Notes under the pieces: generated by a model
Databases searched by the model: none
The model's input: the letters and a program-made list of their open reading frames with translations, nothing else
What the model was told of the DNA's origin: nothing
Shown: piece by piece, positions 1 through 13,200 of the stretch
How positions within the stretch are numbered: position 1 is the first letter of the stretch
Layout: the number at the start of each line of letters is the position of its first letter
Made by a program: the position numbers and the translations under genes
Source: Gyrodactylus bullatarudis
Taxonomy: Eukaryota; Platyhelminthes; Monogenea; Gyrodactylidea; Gyrodactylidae
Reading direction: 5' to 3'
Assembly: GCA_012064415.1 (NCBI GenBank)
Contig: SSNU01000195.1
Coordinates: 143,182-182,631 of the forward strand
Length of the DNA: 39,450 nt

Positions 1-429
1 AAAAAAGGTGATTGAAACTGAATACTTTTAATTTTTCGTTTTGAAATTTAATGAAATATTGTAAATTTGTATTTATGAAAATATGAATGAACTCTTTGTA
101 CGAGTAAAAGTAATTTCTGATAGAAACGAATATTTTCTATCGAATGGGTCATCTTTCCATTTTCAATAACTTTTAATAAGTGATTTAGAGACAATTTCTA
201 GTGAATACTTTTATTTTTTCTACCACTATATATTTTGAAAAGATTTAAATAAAAAAACATTAGAAAGAGGCTAATTCATGAAGCTCTTATGATGATTCTG
301 ATGGAAATGCTGGTAAAGTGTATATTAAGCAGTAGAGCTGGTACCAAGAAAACAAGAATTAGCTTGAACTTATCCTATATTTAAAAATATTCATTTTAGT
401 ATACAAAAGTAAAAGTCTAAGAAGAAGAA
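1..429. other. A+T-rich spacer, no gene seen
   Basis: No open frame with coding character, no RNA gene and no clear repeat boundary was seen on either strand. Confidence 0.5.
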
Positions 430-905
430 AAAACCTGTGAATAATACTGTAAAATTTCTTGAACAAAATATTGATAGACTAAGTAGTCAATATTTCATGC
501 ACAGTTGGACTAATTGGTTAAGTGTTCGCTCAACATGCATTAATCGAATTTCGGAACAGGCCAAATATATATGGGCTCTTTTTCTTGTTAATATTATAAA
601 AAATTATCTAAAGTTTTCTATTTAAAGTTTTTAAAAAAATAGTTGGATGAATTTATTTGAGACATCAGTTATAAGTCTAAAAATTATCTTGGGTCTTAAA
701 ACTTTTTTGGAAAAAGATTATTCTGCTTTTAAGTAGTAACATTAAAATTTGTGATTTTAGTAACGATTTCAGGCTACTAGAAGACATTATTTACAGGTTT
801 TTTTTCTTTTGGCCATGCTGAAAAAGTTGACATGTTCGGATTCAGCATGAAATTACCTCTCTAAAGATGGTCCAAGCTTTGCAATATTCTAATTTTTTTG
901 ATTTT
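430..905 (+). repeat. Dispersed repeat R1, copy 1 (decayed mobile element)
   Basis: This stretch is similar, in inverse orientation, to 11,165-11,600. Shared landmarks include the block around 800-900 (ctgaaaaagttgacatgtt) and the block around 600-720. The similarity also holds at protein level: around 500-570 this copy reads WTNWLSVRSTC...ISEQAK, and the other copy reads WTKWLSASSTS...ISEQTK. Such retained peptide similarity suggests a decayed coding element. No known domain was recognised. A piece near 430-470 is also loosely inverted relative to 775-815, so the unit may be partly foldback. Confidence 0.5.
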
Positions 906-2041
906 GATTATCTACTCCTATTTAACAGTGTTGGCAAAAGAAAAGTTAAATTAAATCTGATGGAAATAGTCTTCGCATATGCCGAAACCAAGAAACTATT
1001 CATTTTTCAATAGAATTGAAGGCAAAAACATAAAAATAAGGAGTTAAATTCAAAATTAAGAAATTTTGAGATCTGAAGATCCATTATTAAAAATTTTAGA
1101 GACCTTCAAAATTGTGAGAATATTGATCTGGGGACAAGGACAATATTGAAAAGATTTTTTTAGAGAAATCAAAAGACCATCAGAAGTTGTGTTAATTAAT
1201 GAAAAAATTCTTCAAAAAGATTTTCTCATTTTTAGATCAAATTTTCAGAATCACTAATTTTATTCAAGTTCATAAAATTAATATTCAGTATTTTAAAACA
1301 AAAGTTGTTTTTCAATTACTTTTTGTTTAAATTAAAATTTTCAACACTTATGAAATATAACTGGATTAACGTTTGTAATTAGCATTTGATGATTAATTTT
1401 AACTTGAAATTATCAAGAATCTTCACAATATGAGAGATTAAGAAATAAATAATTACTGAAAGCTTCAATAGATGCCAACAGACATCGAAATTTCCTCAGA
1501 GAAGAAATAAAAACAGGCTTCTGGTTGTGAACTCATCTTCGTCTTCAGCTGCTGTAATTTTTTCCTTAATCTCTTTAGACTATAAGCTTGTTTAAAAACA
1601 GCAGGCTCACAACTCATAAAAGCTATCAAGCTGAAACCCTGATCTGAATTCTATTGAAAACTTAATTCACTTAATGGATAAATTTTGTTGAAAGTCTCTT
1701 GTGAAAATTAAGATAGAAAACTGGCATTCAAACGGCTTAATATTGAATTTCCTTCAATTTTAAATTAAAAAACGCAATTTATCATGGGTTTCGAAGGGGT
1801 ATATAGACAGATATGAATTCTTATTTTTGATTAAAAATCAATTTTCATTAATTTATATATTTACTCAAAAATACCATTGAAATTCAATTTTTAAACGAAA
1901 TTTTGGAATGAAATGAAAATTAAAACTAATGAAAAGAAAAATTTTATATTTGAAATAAAATCAAAACCTGATAAAGAAAAAAAATTTCACTTTATTGGTG
2001 TTTTCGAGAGCAGAATCCAGAATGATCTTCGATCATCATGT
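906..2041. other. A+T-rich spacer, no gene seen
   Basis: Nothing coding or structural that I can support; long A/T runs and frequent stops in all frames. Confidence 0.5.
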
Positions 2042-2209
2042 CAGGGTTGAAAAAATTTTTTTTCTTCTTGATCCGATCAGATTTTCTAGGTCAATCACTC
2101 GAGTAAGAGTCAAATTTTCTCAAAAATTCTGATTTTTAGGTTAGAAATCTCTAACTTGTCAAATAAACTTTTTGTGATGAATTTATTTTAAAATATTTTT
2201 TCAACCCTG
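2042..2209. mobile_element. 168-bp miniature inverted-repeat element, hAT-like ends
   Basis: The two ends are a perfect 15-bp inverted repeat, CAGGGTTGAAAAAAT at 2042 and its complement ending at 2209. The CAGGGTTG terminus is of the kind seen in many hAT elements. The interior is A+T rich and non-coding. No matching 8-bp duplication was found at the flanks, so the insertion is old or one flank has been rearranged. Family assignment is inference from the terminus only. Confidence 0.6.
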
Positions 2210-4660
2210 TTTTTGATCCAGGATCTGAGATCTGATCTTTTTTCTTCCCAAGTTGATCTTTATCTATCCCTATTTTTGAGATATCATTTATTTGGTTCGC
2301 AAAAAAAATAGCTAAGAAAATCATTTTTTTAACGTCAGCATCAAATTTAAGACGAAGACTATTTCCAGAACAACTTTATTACTCTATTCTCATGATTATC
2401 CGTCGAAATAATAAATTTTTCATTTTAGTTTGTTATCCTTGATGACGATGAGTTTTGTCATGGAATTATAAATCTCTGGATTACAAAGGATATTTTAAGA
2501 GCTTCCCTTGTCTATAAAGGAGGGCAAGATAAAATGAACTGAGAAAATTGAGTACTTTCAATCTAATTTTTTATCTGGGAAATTAACTTAATATTTTTAA
2601 AGTATTTATCATAGCTTCTACATCAAATAAAGGCACACGAAAATGATCAGATTATTCTTTAATTATAATCCCAGATACTCCTGGCAAAGCTAATCATGAT
2701 ATTATTTCATCTATTTCAATGTGATTTCGAAATGTTTTACAAGAAAGCTTCATCACTTAAGTAATTCACGTGAATTTCTCTCATGTTAGAAACATTACGA
2801 GGGTATCTGCATTTATTTTATCTCTCTTTAGATTTAAGAATTGAGGATTTTTCATGCCGGAAATCTAACCACAACTTTATCTTGTAATAAAACGTAATTT
2901 TTGAATTAAAGCTGTATTTAATTATAATTAAATAATTATTGAAGATTTTAGATACACCATCTTATTTATGCTATTTTGAGGACCTATTTGTTCATACTGG
3001 CATAAAATTCCCCTATGCAATTAATTATCCAGATCAATATAATAAAATTGATCAACTAGAATGTAAAAATCACCAAAAAACAAATATGAGAAAAGAAAGG
3101 GCTTATTGAGAAAATTGCAAAATTATATCAGACGTGTTTGCTAATATGCCATTTGACTGACCAAACAATTTATCATTCAGACTTTTTACAAGGTGTTATT
3201 ATAATAAATTTACAAATCTGATAAGATGTATAATAAATTATACTTTGACGTTGGGAAATGCCAAATCTTGAAACGGTTACAATCAATAATGATGACTGTT
3301 GCTTTTTTATTTAGGATCTTGTCGAATCGAGGATTATGAAGATTTTTGAATCTTACTTTTATGATTCTTCGACGATCTATTTAAATATCGTCATCGGTGA
3401 ATACAAACAAGAAAAGGTACCTGTCAGCTGCTGCTATTGAAATGCTATCGGATGACATAATAATAAATTAGGAAGTAATCTACAATTCAGCCAGAAGAAG
3501 ATTGACTTTGAAAACGTTTGCAATAAAAAAGGGGAGAAATAACCTACTTGAACTGTAGTACCAAGCAAAAAAGCTTTTATTGTCCTACAATGATCTAAGA
3601 ATTTTTGTTGATTCCAGAGGTTAGAAGTTTTTAAAAATCGAATTCGGCTTTTTTCGAAATTCAAAACAATTACCTAATTTTCATTGCATTAATTTTTTAA
3701 CTAGCTTTATTCAAAGTTTTTGAATACGACTTCCAAATTCGACAATTTATTTCATTAGAATAGATTTTCTAAAACCTGAATTGTAAGCAGATATTTTAGA
3801 TTTGGAAAATTGGAAACAAGATAACTATTGAGGCCAAATGCATCATCAGGAGCAATACTTTAATAATACTACAAGTCACGAATTCATTCAAGATAATATT
3901 TTACAAATTATGAAAGAAATAGTAAAAGCTGACAAAACACCAAAAATCTCCAATTAATAGAAACAGTGGAAAGAAAAATGAAAAAACTCACTCAGGCCAA
4001 GTTCAAGGTTAAATACAGATTTAAAAAATTTTAATTTTGTAAAAAAACTAATTTTTCATCTTCATTTGGAAGAAGAGAATTGTTTTAGTCCATTTTATTC
4101 TGTTTCTAGGTGAAAATATACAAGCATTGCTGTTTAATAAATCAAAATCTATCTGATTTTGAAAACGAGAAAACTGATCAATTACAAGTGAGAATCTGGA
4201 ATAAAGAATTTTGGTACTGGGGAATTTAATTGCAATCAAACCTACAATGATCTATTTTCAGAGCTTTTTCTTCACATTAATGAACGCATTTTTCTTATGC
4301 TTTGTAATACACAAGTAAGGGTTTGCCCTACTTTTTTGAACTTGGATCATTTCTGATGTATATCAAAAACTTAATCATAACTTTTGCTACATCTACACCT
4401 GAAACTAGAAATGATGTTGGCAATAACTCGGTCTATTTTTGGTACAAGAAAATTTCCAACATGCGTAAAATTCACATCTAAACAATATATCTTGTTAATA
4501 TATTTTCAGTTAATTTGTAATGCCTCTGGAAGTTACCATTTATTGCGGCTAAAAATACTTCAAATTTCTTTTATTATTGCCCATATAGTCATAAAGAACT
4601 AATTTAATAAATAAAAATATACGTACATTTTCATATACGTCCGGATAGTTGGAAATATTC
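2210..4660. other. A+T-rich spacer, no gene seen
   Basis: Short random frames only, for example 3434-3664 and 4048-4239 on the minus strand. None has domain-like content or fits as a further exon of the gene at 7-17 kb. If that gene extends leftward, this is part of its last intron or its downstream flank. Confidence 0.45.
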
Positions 4661-5109
4661 ATCAATTAAAATTATAACAAAAGAATTATATTCAAAGAGA
4701 TATGTACATTTCGCCAGGTCTCGTCAGTCTCAATTCCTGGTTCAATATTTAATAAAATTCAAGATAATTTGTAAGAATTCAAGCGATCAAAGTATGGACC
4801 TTAAAATCAGAGAGAAATTTTATATCATGAAGGAAAATCCAAGTCTATGTATCCAAAAGAACTATACACACAATTTAGAACTACCATGGCCCAATTGATT
4901 TTTAATTTTTCTTTTCTACCTACTAGAAAAGTTTTTTGGTTTTTCATCAATTGGAATTGCTCAAGAGAAATATTTTTTTACAATTTTCATTCAAAACAAT
5001 TCATTAAAACAATTTTATTAAATATTGAACCAGGAATTGAGACTGACGAGACCTGGCGAAATGTACATATCTCTTTGAATATAATTCTTTTGTTATAATT
5101 TTAATTGAT
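4661..5109. mobile_element. 449-bp palindromic element with 99-bp near-perfect arms
   Basis: The arm at 4661-4759 is repeated as its reverse complement at 5011-5109, with only rare mismatches, around a spacer of about 250 bp. Both arms contain the comparatively G+C-rich block around tcgccaggtctcgtcag. The arm ends are ATCAATTAAAATTATAAC. No clear target duplication was recognised. High arm identity suggests recent insertion or ongoing arm homogenisation. An open frame on the plus strand here (4847-5098) is a by-product of the arm sequence. Confidence 0.7.
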
Positions 5110-5303
5110 TAATTTAATAAAGACTAAACACTAATGGCAAAAATATGTTATTCTTCATCAGTAAATGGTTATCAACCATTGATTGACAAAAATGGAGCCA
5201 TGAAAAGTACCTCAACATGTTTTTTTGTTCTTTTTATTGTCTTGAAATTTCACATTTGGGTTTAACAAGGCTGGTTGTATATTAAAAAATGATATAATGT
5301 ATC

Positions 5304-6350
5304 TGTTACCGTTAATCTTGTTACTCTTGATAGTCTTAAGACTAACGGAATGTTTAGTTAAACTTGTTACTCGGTAACAAGATTAGCTGGAATCTTTGAT
5401 AGTCTTAAGATTACCTGATAGTCTTAAGGAAATCTTTGAATAGTTTGATAAACTTGTTACCAGGTTTCAAGATTAACAAGATATTCAGCTATAAAATATA
5501 GTTTGTTGAATTTGATACTTGGTAATAAGATTTCCTGACTGAAATAAATTTGAATTAAATAAGGCTTTGAAGATTTTTCATCAAACAATCCAATTTTGTA
5601 GGGTCCTAAATTGAGACTTCTTATACAGTGCAATGCTAAACTCATGCATTCCAGAGAATAAGACATATCAAGTGTTGAAATTCAGCCAACAGTATTTATT
5701 TTACGTAAGGATTTTATCTCAAAAGTTCGTCAAATTTGTTACCTAGTTTCAGGAATAACTAGTTAGTGATCTTACTATAAATTTCTTCTCATCACGTATT
5801 TTCATTTGTTGATTCACGTCTATTCTTTAAATGAGGAATATTTGAAGGACTATATTTTTTACCATTTAAAGCCATCTGGTAATATGCCGAAATTTATATT
5901 TCGATATCAAACTTATTATTCTTGAGGCCTGGTAACAAGTTTTACGGGCTATTCAGCTAAAATTTTATAAAAAGTTCCAATTAGGGACCTTACAATGTTG
6001 GATTGTTTTCTTAATCTTTGATATTATTTTCGAAAAATTTATTTCAGTCAGGCAATCTTATTACCAAGTATCAAATTCAACAAACTATATTTTATAGCTG
6101 AATATCTTGTTAATCTTGAAACCTGGTAACAAGTTTATCAAACTATTCAAAGATTACCTGATAGTCTTAAGACTTTCAAAGATTCCAGCTAATCTTGTTA
6201 CCGAGTAGCAAGTTTAACAAACCAATCCGTTAGTCTTAAGACTATCAGGTAATTTTAAGACTATCAAAGATTCCAGCTAATCTTGTTACCGAGTAACAAG
6301 TTTAACTAAACATTCCGTTAGTATCAAGAGTAACAAGATTAACAGTAACA
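5304..6350. mobile_element. Foldback element Z (1,047 bp) with TATC target duplication
   Basis: The ends TGTTACCGTTAATCTTG (5304) and its near complement (ending 6350) open arms of about 260 and 315 bp. The arms are built from repeated words such as 'agtcttaagact', 'cttgttac' and 'ggtaacaag'. TATC flanks the element on both sides (5300-5303 and 6351-6354), consistent with a 4-bp target duplication. The right arm contains an internal duplication of about 75 bp, which makes it longer than the left. There is no transposase, so it is non-autonomous. Related degraded copies lie near 9,500-9,790 and 38,120-38,270. Confidence 0.75.
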
Positions 6351-6354
6351 TATC

Positions 6355-7021
6355 CAATCATTAATTTTGAGTCTAATGCTAGCCTAATTTGCTAGCCTAG
6401 GGTGAAATTTTTAACCTCATATTAGGACCAAGTTTTCTGATAGAACTATTAATTTTAAACATTATTTTGTATTGAAGCATGTGTCGAAAATGATTCTCCA
6501 TTATGTCATTCGGTTTTAAAAATCACTAAAATCTGGAATATCTTGGCCATCTAATGAATCTTTTTAATTTTATCTTGAAAAATAGTAATCTTATCACCAA
6601 GAGAACCTTCGTGGTAGACTCGTTATTTTATCATGTCCGTGGGATATTGTGGGAAAATTGGGCAATGACACAATGGAGAATAAATTACTGAAATTTTTCA
6701 TCGGTATAATAAATTTAATCTTCAGGCATTTTAATATTATCCCGCCAAATTTTGCTTCAAAATACCTTTTGATGATTCTGTAATAAGATTGTGAAAATTT
6801 TCAAATTAAAAATATTTTTAGATCGATCAAGAAAATTGTAGTATTCATGAAAAATAATAGAAATAAGAAACAATTTTGATAGGATTTAAATAAATTTTGT
6901 AAGAAATAATGTGAATTCAAGTAAAAATTATGAAAATAAAACATTAAAAAACGTTTTTAATTAAAAAAATTTCAAGGAAATGTGATAAAATTTAATTTCT
7001 GTTTATTTTATTCGAACTTAC
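6355..7021. other. Intron or 3' flank of the secreted-protein gene
   Basis: Follows the donor of exon 10. One weak candidate terminal exon sits at 6623-6687 on the minus strand: acceptor TTTCAG, correct phase, 20 codons, then TAA. It has a poor pyrimidine tract and no nearby AATAAA, so it is not called. The rest shows nothing. Confidence 0.35.
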
Positions 7022-7280
7022 CTTTAGAATTTTCGAATCGTTGGACTCGCAGATTTGTGTTATCATAGGAAAGGACTCCACTGTCTGATTTGATGAAAAA
7101 TTTATTCAATGGACACGTCAAGATTGGATTTTCTCGAGCAGAATTTGAGTTGACCTGTATCGAAATATTTCCAGATTTATCTGGAGCTATAGGAATGAAA
7201 CCAGCGAATGAAACAACACCGTCCGGAACAGTGTTTCCAGGAGTAACTCGGTAAATTTCTCCACTGTCTTCCAAGATTAG
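7022..7280 (-). CDS. Exon 10 (last one located)
   Basis: 259 nt, entered in phase 0 (acceptor ATTTATAG) and left in phase 1 at AAAG|GTAAGT. It encodes LILEDSGEIYRVTPGNTVPD, GFIPIAPDKSGNISIQ (sequon NIS), a Cys in PILTCPL, and ends RVQRFENSK. The strong donor indicates the gene continues beyond. Confidence 0.85.
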
Positions 7281-10200
7281 CTATAAATGTTATAAAATTA
7301 TAAATTGAGAAATATATGTAATTAAAATTATGAACTCGCTTATAATTTCAGATAATTTCAAAAGGAATTTCTTACAAATTTCATTCGATTTTATTACAAC
7401 TTTGATATTGAAGATTTTCAAGGTAAAAATGGGGTTGAAATTTGCTCAATTTTCAAGAGACTCTTAATGCTTATTATGGCGATGATATGATTCACGTAAT
7501 TTATCAAAAATGTCCGAAAATCCACTTAAAAATGTACATTTAGTGAATAAAAATTCTTTTCTTATATATCTACAAAAATGCTTATTAATGCATAAAAAAT
7601 ATACCTTGTTTTGAATGAGGTATTCAGCTACTATGGGGTTGGCTTTATGGACATGAATCTTGTTATGTCTGAACATTGATAAGCTAATAATACGAGTAAT
7701 TTCGATCAAAAACGATCATAAATTTAGTAATTCTACTCCTTTCTGTAAAAACTCAAATATCAATGACATGCTTTATGCCTGGCTAGCAAAAATATAGCAT
7801 GATAGCAAACTATACTATCAGAATAGAATTATAAAAAATTTTTTTTAATCATTGGTAAAAGTTGGTTTGAATATAGAGACGTCATATATAATCTCTGGTA
7901 TCGAAAGGGTTGAAATAGGTCAGCTATTTACGGTCGGCATCATCTTAACATGAAACACATCTTTATAAGCTCATACTTATCAGAAGAAGGCATGTGAAGA
8001 CAGGTTTTGGCTCTTAATCAAAGAAACTTTGTTAATTATTTTGAGTCATTAATCTTGATTTCAAACTTGCATATTCTCAGATAGATTTAATCATAAAATA
8101 TTACATCTTGAGTTGGCATTCCGGCTTGAATTGTTATCGTTTTTGTTTCAATGTTGGTATTGGTAACCGCACAATTGATTGTTACACTAAAAGTTAATTG
8201 GCTGGTTTGTGACATTCCCAAGTGCTTTATGCCGATCAAGAAATCTATCATATTCATATGATCAATATTGATTGGAGATTTCAGAACAACCTTTGAGATA
8301 GTCAACGTTGCTGAGTTACTGAAAATTTTTAATCAGCTGATAATTTAATAACAAGTTAATTATAAAACGGCTTCTTTTATTGACTTTCAAACTAATCATA
8401 TTTTATCAAAAGTAACAAATTATGGTCTCTGTTTATTACAGATTAGAGAAAGCCAAAATTTTCAGCCTTAATCTCATTTTGAAGATGATCGAAAACTAAG
8501 CATTTTTTCCTAGCTTTTTCCCAAAATCCATCATTTGCAGCTTTTGAAATTTTGAAAAATGATTCCTCTCTCACTTACGATTTCTGAACCTGCGAGCGTT
8601 ATATCATTAGAACCGCTTTAAAAAATAGTTGTACTAAGTTAAGCAAAAAATTAGTTTTGGTCAGATTTCAGACTGGGAAATTTCAATTCAGAGAAGAGAG
8701 TGATGTTATACTACAATGGAACACTAAAAAACCAGTGACTCTACTTCATTAGGTTCTCAGATTTAAAATCAGATATCAAAATTTGCTTAATTAATGATCT
8801 TACCCGTTATTTGCAACCTTGAAATTTCTTGCATTTCGACCAAAGTTTTCTCCAATATTCATTGCGTCCAGTTTAGTAATTTTGAAATCTGGATTCGGAT
8901 TCATGCTGACTGTAAACAGAATTCGTTCATAATAAACGTTAACCTGTCTGAAGATGATTCTATAGATTCTCTGATACTCATAGCCAAAGAAAATCGCATT
9001 TGGAGATACTTCAACAGTTTGTGTTTCAACCGCAATCTAGATTTACACAAAATGAAGTAACTATTCCAAATATTAAACTAATAGCTTGATTTAGCGTATT
9101 TTATTGGTTTCACTATGAAATATTTTTTTATATGCTCATAAATATATTTTCCTGTTGATCTTGTTAATCTTAAGACTATCGGGTAGTCAGGGACGAAGAT
9201 GAAGATGTCGCGAGAATAGTTTTTCCCTTAGAAAGCATAGTTGTCTTCAATATCTCATTGATGGCCAATGGTTCCTGGGAAGTGATTGTCGTGATGTGTC
9301 TCAAATCGTAGAAAGAAGAACTTAATTTGCAATTCAGCATGTTATAATAATAGCCTATCTTGAAACAATAAAAAATTTTCTACAACTAAATCTTATATAC
9401 ATTTTTTAAATCTAATTTTGAGCTTTGGATCAATAATTTGTTATTTTTTTGCCTAATATAAAGCCTTTCAAATTTAAATATTAATATTATAAATAAAAAC
9501 ATAATTCAGTCAGCCAAACTTAGTACCAAGTATTAACCCTAGAACTGAATCTCGGGTTATTTTTCACCCGATTTGTATTGAAACCCCCATAAGAAAAAAA
9601 AAATATTCCGTTCTAGGGTTAAGATCAGCAAGTTGTATTATATTGCTGAATAGCTTGTTAATTCTGAAACCTGATAAAAAGTTTATCAAATTAAGCTTAC
9701 CTAATTCTACTTATAAGTCTTGTTACTGAGTAAAACTATTCCGATAGTCTCAAGAGTAACAAGAGTAAAAGTTTTACAGTTCTATTGAAACATCTTATTT
9801 TTATTGAAACACAGTGAATTTTCACATTTTCACAAAAACTCACTTTTTCCTATCTAAATGTATAGAAATCACTTGCTGCATTCTGATGGGTCGAGATAAA
9901 TAATACTTAAATTCGTGTTTCAATAAAAATAAGATGTTTTAATAGAAATATTTTTACTGTAAGATTTCGAATTCATTCTACTCACTGGTTCTACTGGTGC
10001 ATTGTAACTATTTTGCGTATTTAAACTGGATCTTGATTGAATCAATTGTATATCATTAATATCGTTGACAGTAACCGAAATGGTTGCTGGTAATAAATCT
10101 ACAGAAGTTAAAAAATTTGTTTGCACAGAAGCTTCCAAGAAAAGAGTTCTACTATTGGTTGTAGCAAATGGGTCGGATACTTTTAATCTTCCCAAATAAA

Positions 10201-13200
10201 ACTCTGCTTTTTGATTGTTTGTGTATTTTGCAAGTACGCGAACATCAGTTTCCACTCCTTCTATACTGTGACCAAAGTTTGAAATTTTCAAATCTTCAAT
10301 GTAAATGTTATCAGCTGTATCAATCAGCAGTTTGTATGTCATATCTGAATCTGGTGCCAAGACTATTGAGAATGGTAATTTAACCCGGTCTCCATTTTTG
10401 TAAGGACCAGCTGAATTCCATAACAGATTCAGCTGATTCGGAGGTACCTAAGGAACTCAAGTTTTAACCTGCTTATAAATCTAAATTTTTTTTAAATTTA
10501 CAATCGTTTCAGGAGTCGGTGATTGAATTTTAGCAAGAAATGTTTTGTACTGATCATCAAGGGATAGATAAAGAAACAGGTTGTTCAAGGCATTTGGAGA
10601 AACTTGAACGACAACGTCTAGATAGACTTCTTTTTCCTCCTCTGTCGAATTCGCATGATTAAAATCTAAGAATGAAGGTTGGATTAGAGGAAATAAATAA
10701 ATGTTCCGAGAATAAATCCTACTTGTATTTGTTATTCTAGGACCAGAAATTTCAGCAAAGCTACACTCTTCATATGAAAAAGAATTTTTGAATTGACAGC
10801 TTCTTCTAGTAATGTCTGTAGATCCAATGTAAAAACCTCCTAAACGTAGGACGAATTTTGCTATTGATCCAGCATTTGAGTTAATTGCTGCTGATGCCTA
10901 GAGAAAATAAATTATTATTATTTAAAATAATAATAGTACTCTGATTTGATAATTTCTCTTTTCTATTCGAGATTGAAAACAAAAGTACAGTAGAAAGATT
11001 TCAGTTTCATTACAAAACCTTTGGTTTCGAAATTTATATTATATTTTATACATCATCAGAAGCTCGATTATTTATTGATTACAAGACAGAAAACCCAAAC
11101 CAAACATATTTGTCGGGTTTGTCGAGAAAATTACAAATTACCATCTTCAATGAAGGGGTAGAACATTGAAATCAAAAAATTAAGATATCGCAAAGCTTGG
11201 ACTATCACTAGAGAGTGAATTTCATGCTGAATCCAAACATGTCAACTTTGTCAGCTTGAGCAAAGAAAAACCTGTGAATAATGTTGTCAAGTAGCTTGAA
11301 ATTGTTGCTAAAATCACAAATCTGTAGCTACTTGAAAGTAGAATAATCTTTTTCCAAAAAATGCCTTTTTGTTTTTGAAAAAAAAATTGGTACCCCAAGA
11401 TAATTTTAAAGACTTAAAACTGATGTCTCAAATAATTTTATCGAAATATTTTTTAAAAACTTCAATAGAAAACTTTAGATGATTTATTATATTACTAACA
11501 AGAGTAATAATTATTTTGTCTGCTCGGATATTCGAAGATTAGTTCTTATGCTGGTTGAGGAAGCACTCAACCACTTAGTCCAAATGTCTATATGCTTAGT
11601 CTACAAATATCTTTATTTAAAGTTGTTTCTCCTCAGATTGATATTAATAAAGGTGTTTTCTACGCTATTCATAGTTCAATATCTTGCTCAGACTTTGGTC
11701 TTGAATCCAATGCTTCGTGGGTTTCCAATAATACCTAAAATTACTAAATTTTTTATCAGAGAGGGCTGATTGGTTTGTTAGAAAACAGAAAAAATTCTGA
11801 ATCTATCAATGATATCCTTACATATAATAAATTTTTAAAATTTTCCTCATCTAACTTATAGTTGATTAAAATAGTTATATGGAGTTTTATTAAAATTTTT
11901 CTGCTATGAATCTGAGTTGGAAGATTTCAAGGTTTAATTTCAGCACTTACAAGATAATTCGATGGATTATTGTAGCCTCGGAAACCAATGGTGAATGTAT
12001 AAAAGTTTCCACGTAAAACATCTAATTTTGCAGGAACTGAGAGCGTTGTCATTGAACTTGGTAGATCAAGAAGAGCTGGCCCAGCAACAACGTTAAAATT
12101 TAAGAGGGCAACGTAGATTGAATTATAAAACTGTAGCATAAATATGACATCTTGGGGATTAGTGTTTGTTGGAGCAGTCGAGAGAATTTCAACATACAAG
12201 TCAATTGAGAAGCCATAATCAGACAACGAGTTTCCTTGAGCAGAATCGATAGATATGTACTTCCATTCCCTCTCAAAAGAGCTACTCTGGTAAATTTCAA
12301 ATAAGAATAGATTAAATTTATTTTAGATTTTGGTAAAGTTGCGAGAATGTCATTCTAAAAGCATAGAAGAGAGAGGTACAAATTTCGGATTTCCCAAAAT
12401 AATAAGGAATTTTTGCAATCTTCTTTAGGCGAATTCGGATTCTTCGTCTAATGATAATCCTAAAAATCAGCATCAATTGCTTTCAATCTTCGAAATCAAT
12501 AAAAAGTTTAGCTCAAAAATTGAAATAGTAGAGTATTGGGAGTAGGGACCCGCATTGCCTTGCATTGTACCAATCAAGGCTTAAGAAAACAAGTATTTAC
12601 CAATTGTAATTGTAATTGACCAATTAATTGCAAGTACTTAGTAATGCTCGATTTTGATTGGCTAATTCAATCGTTCTTGAATGACTAATTCTTCTTACAA
12701 TGATTCATTGACATTATAAGTGGAAGATGGAAAAAAGGCCAAATGCAACTACTGTGATGGTAGTTTTTAGAAATTATTTTTTAATGTACAGCTCAATTTA
12801 AAACATTTTAGTAATAAGCAGATACAGAGGATTCTAAATATGTTAAAATCTATTATCAGAATTATCTGAGAACAAAGATAGAAATTCTAAAAAAAGTCAT
12901 GGGTACTTGAACTCGGGGTGAAATAATATTAATTTAAATCAAGTTAGGTGTACTACCTTCTAAGATATCCCAACAATCTAATGTAAATTCATATTCAAAA
13001 ATGCAAAAATCTATCTTCTCTTCCGGAAATTTTGGAGTATTTCATTTCAAACTAAGCTTTCAATTCTGAAAATACTTGTTTATTCGGCTAAACATCTTTA
13101 GATGAGAGCGGTTCTCTACTTCTTAATAATCAGTGGTTATCTTGTATTTTTCGTCTATTACTTTTTTCTTGCTAATTTGATTTATTTGTTTACTAAATTC

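Noticed and set aside
7464..7709. Minus-strand 81-codon frame
   Set aside because: Overlaps the PLE pLTR fragment in intron 9, has no coding character and does not fit as an exon.
8794..9060. Plus-strand 88-codon frame
   Set aside because: Antisense shadow of exon 8, which has proper splice sites and phase on the minus strand.
12100..12300. Minus-strand 66-codon frame overlapping exon 5
   Set aside because: It is the shifted frame obtained with the alternative CAG acceptor; the exon frame is open much further and agrees with the phases on both sides.
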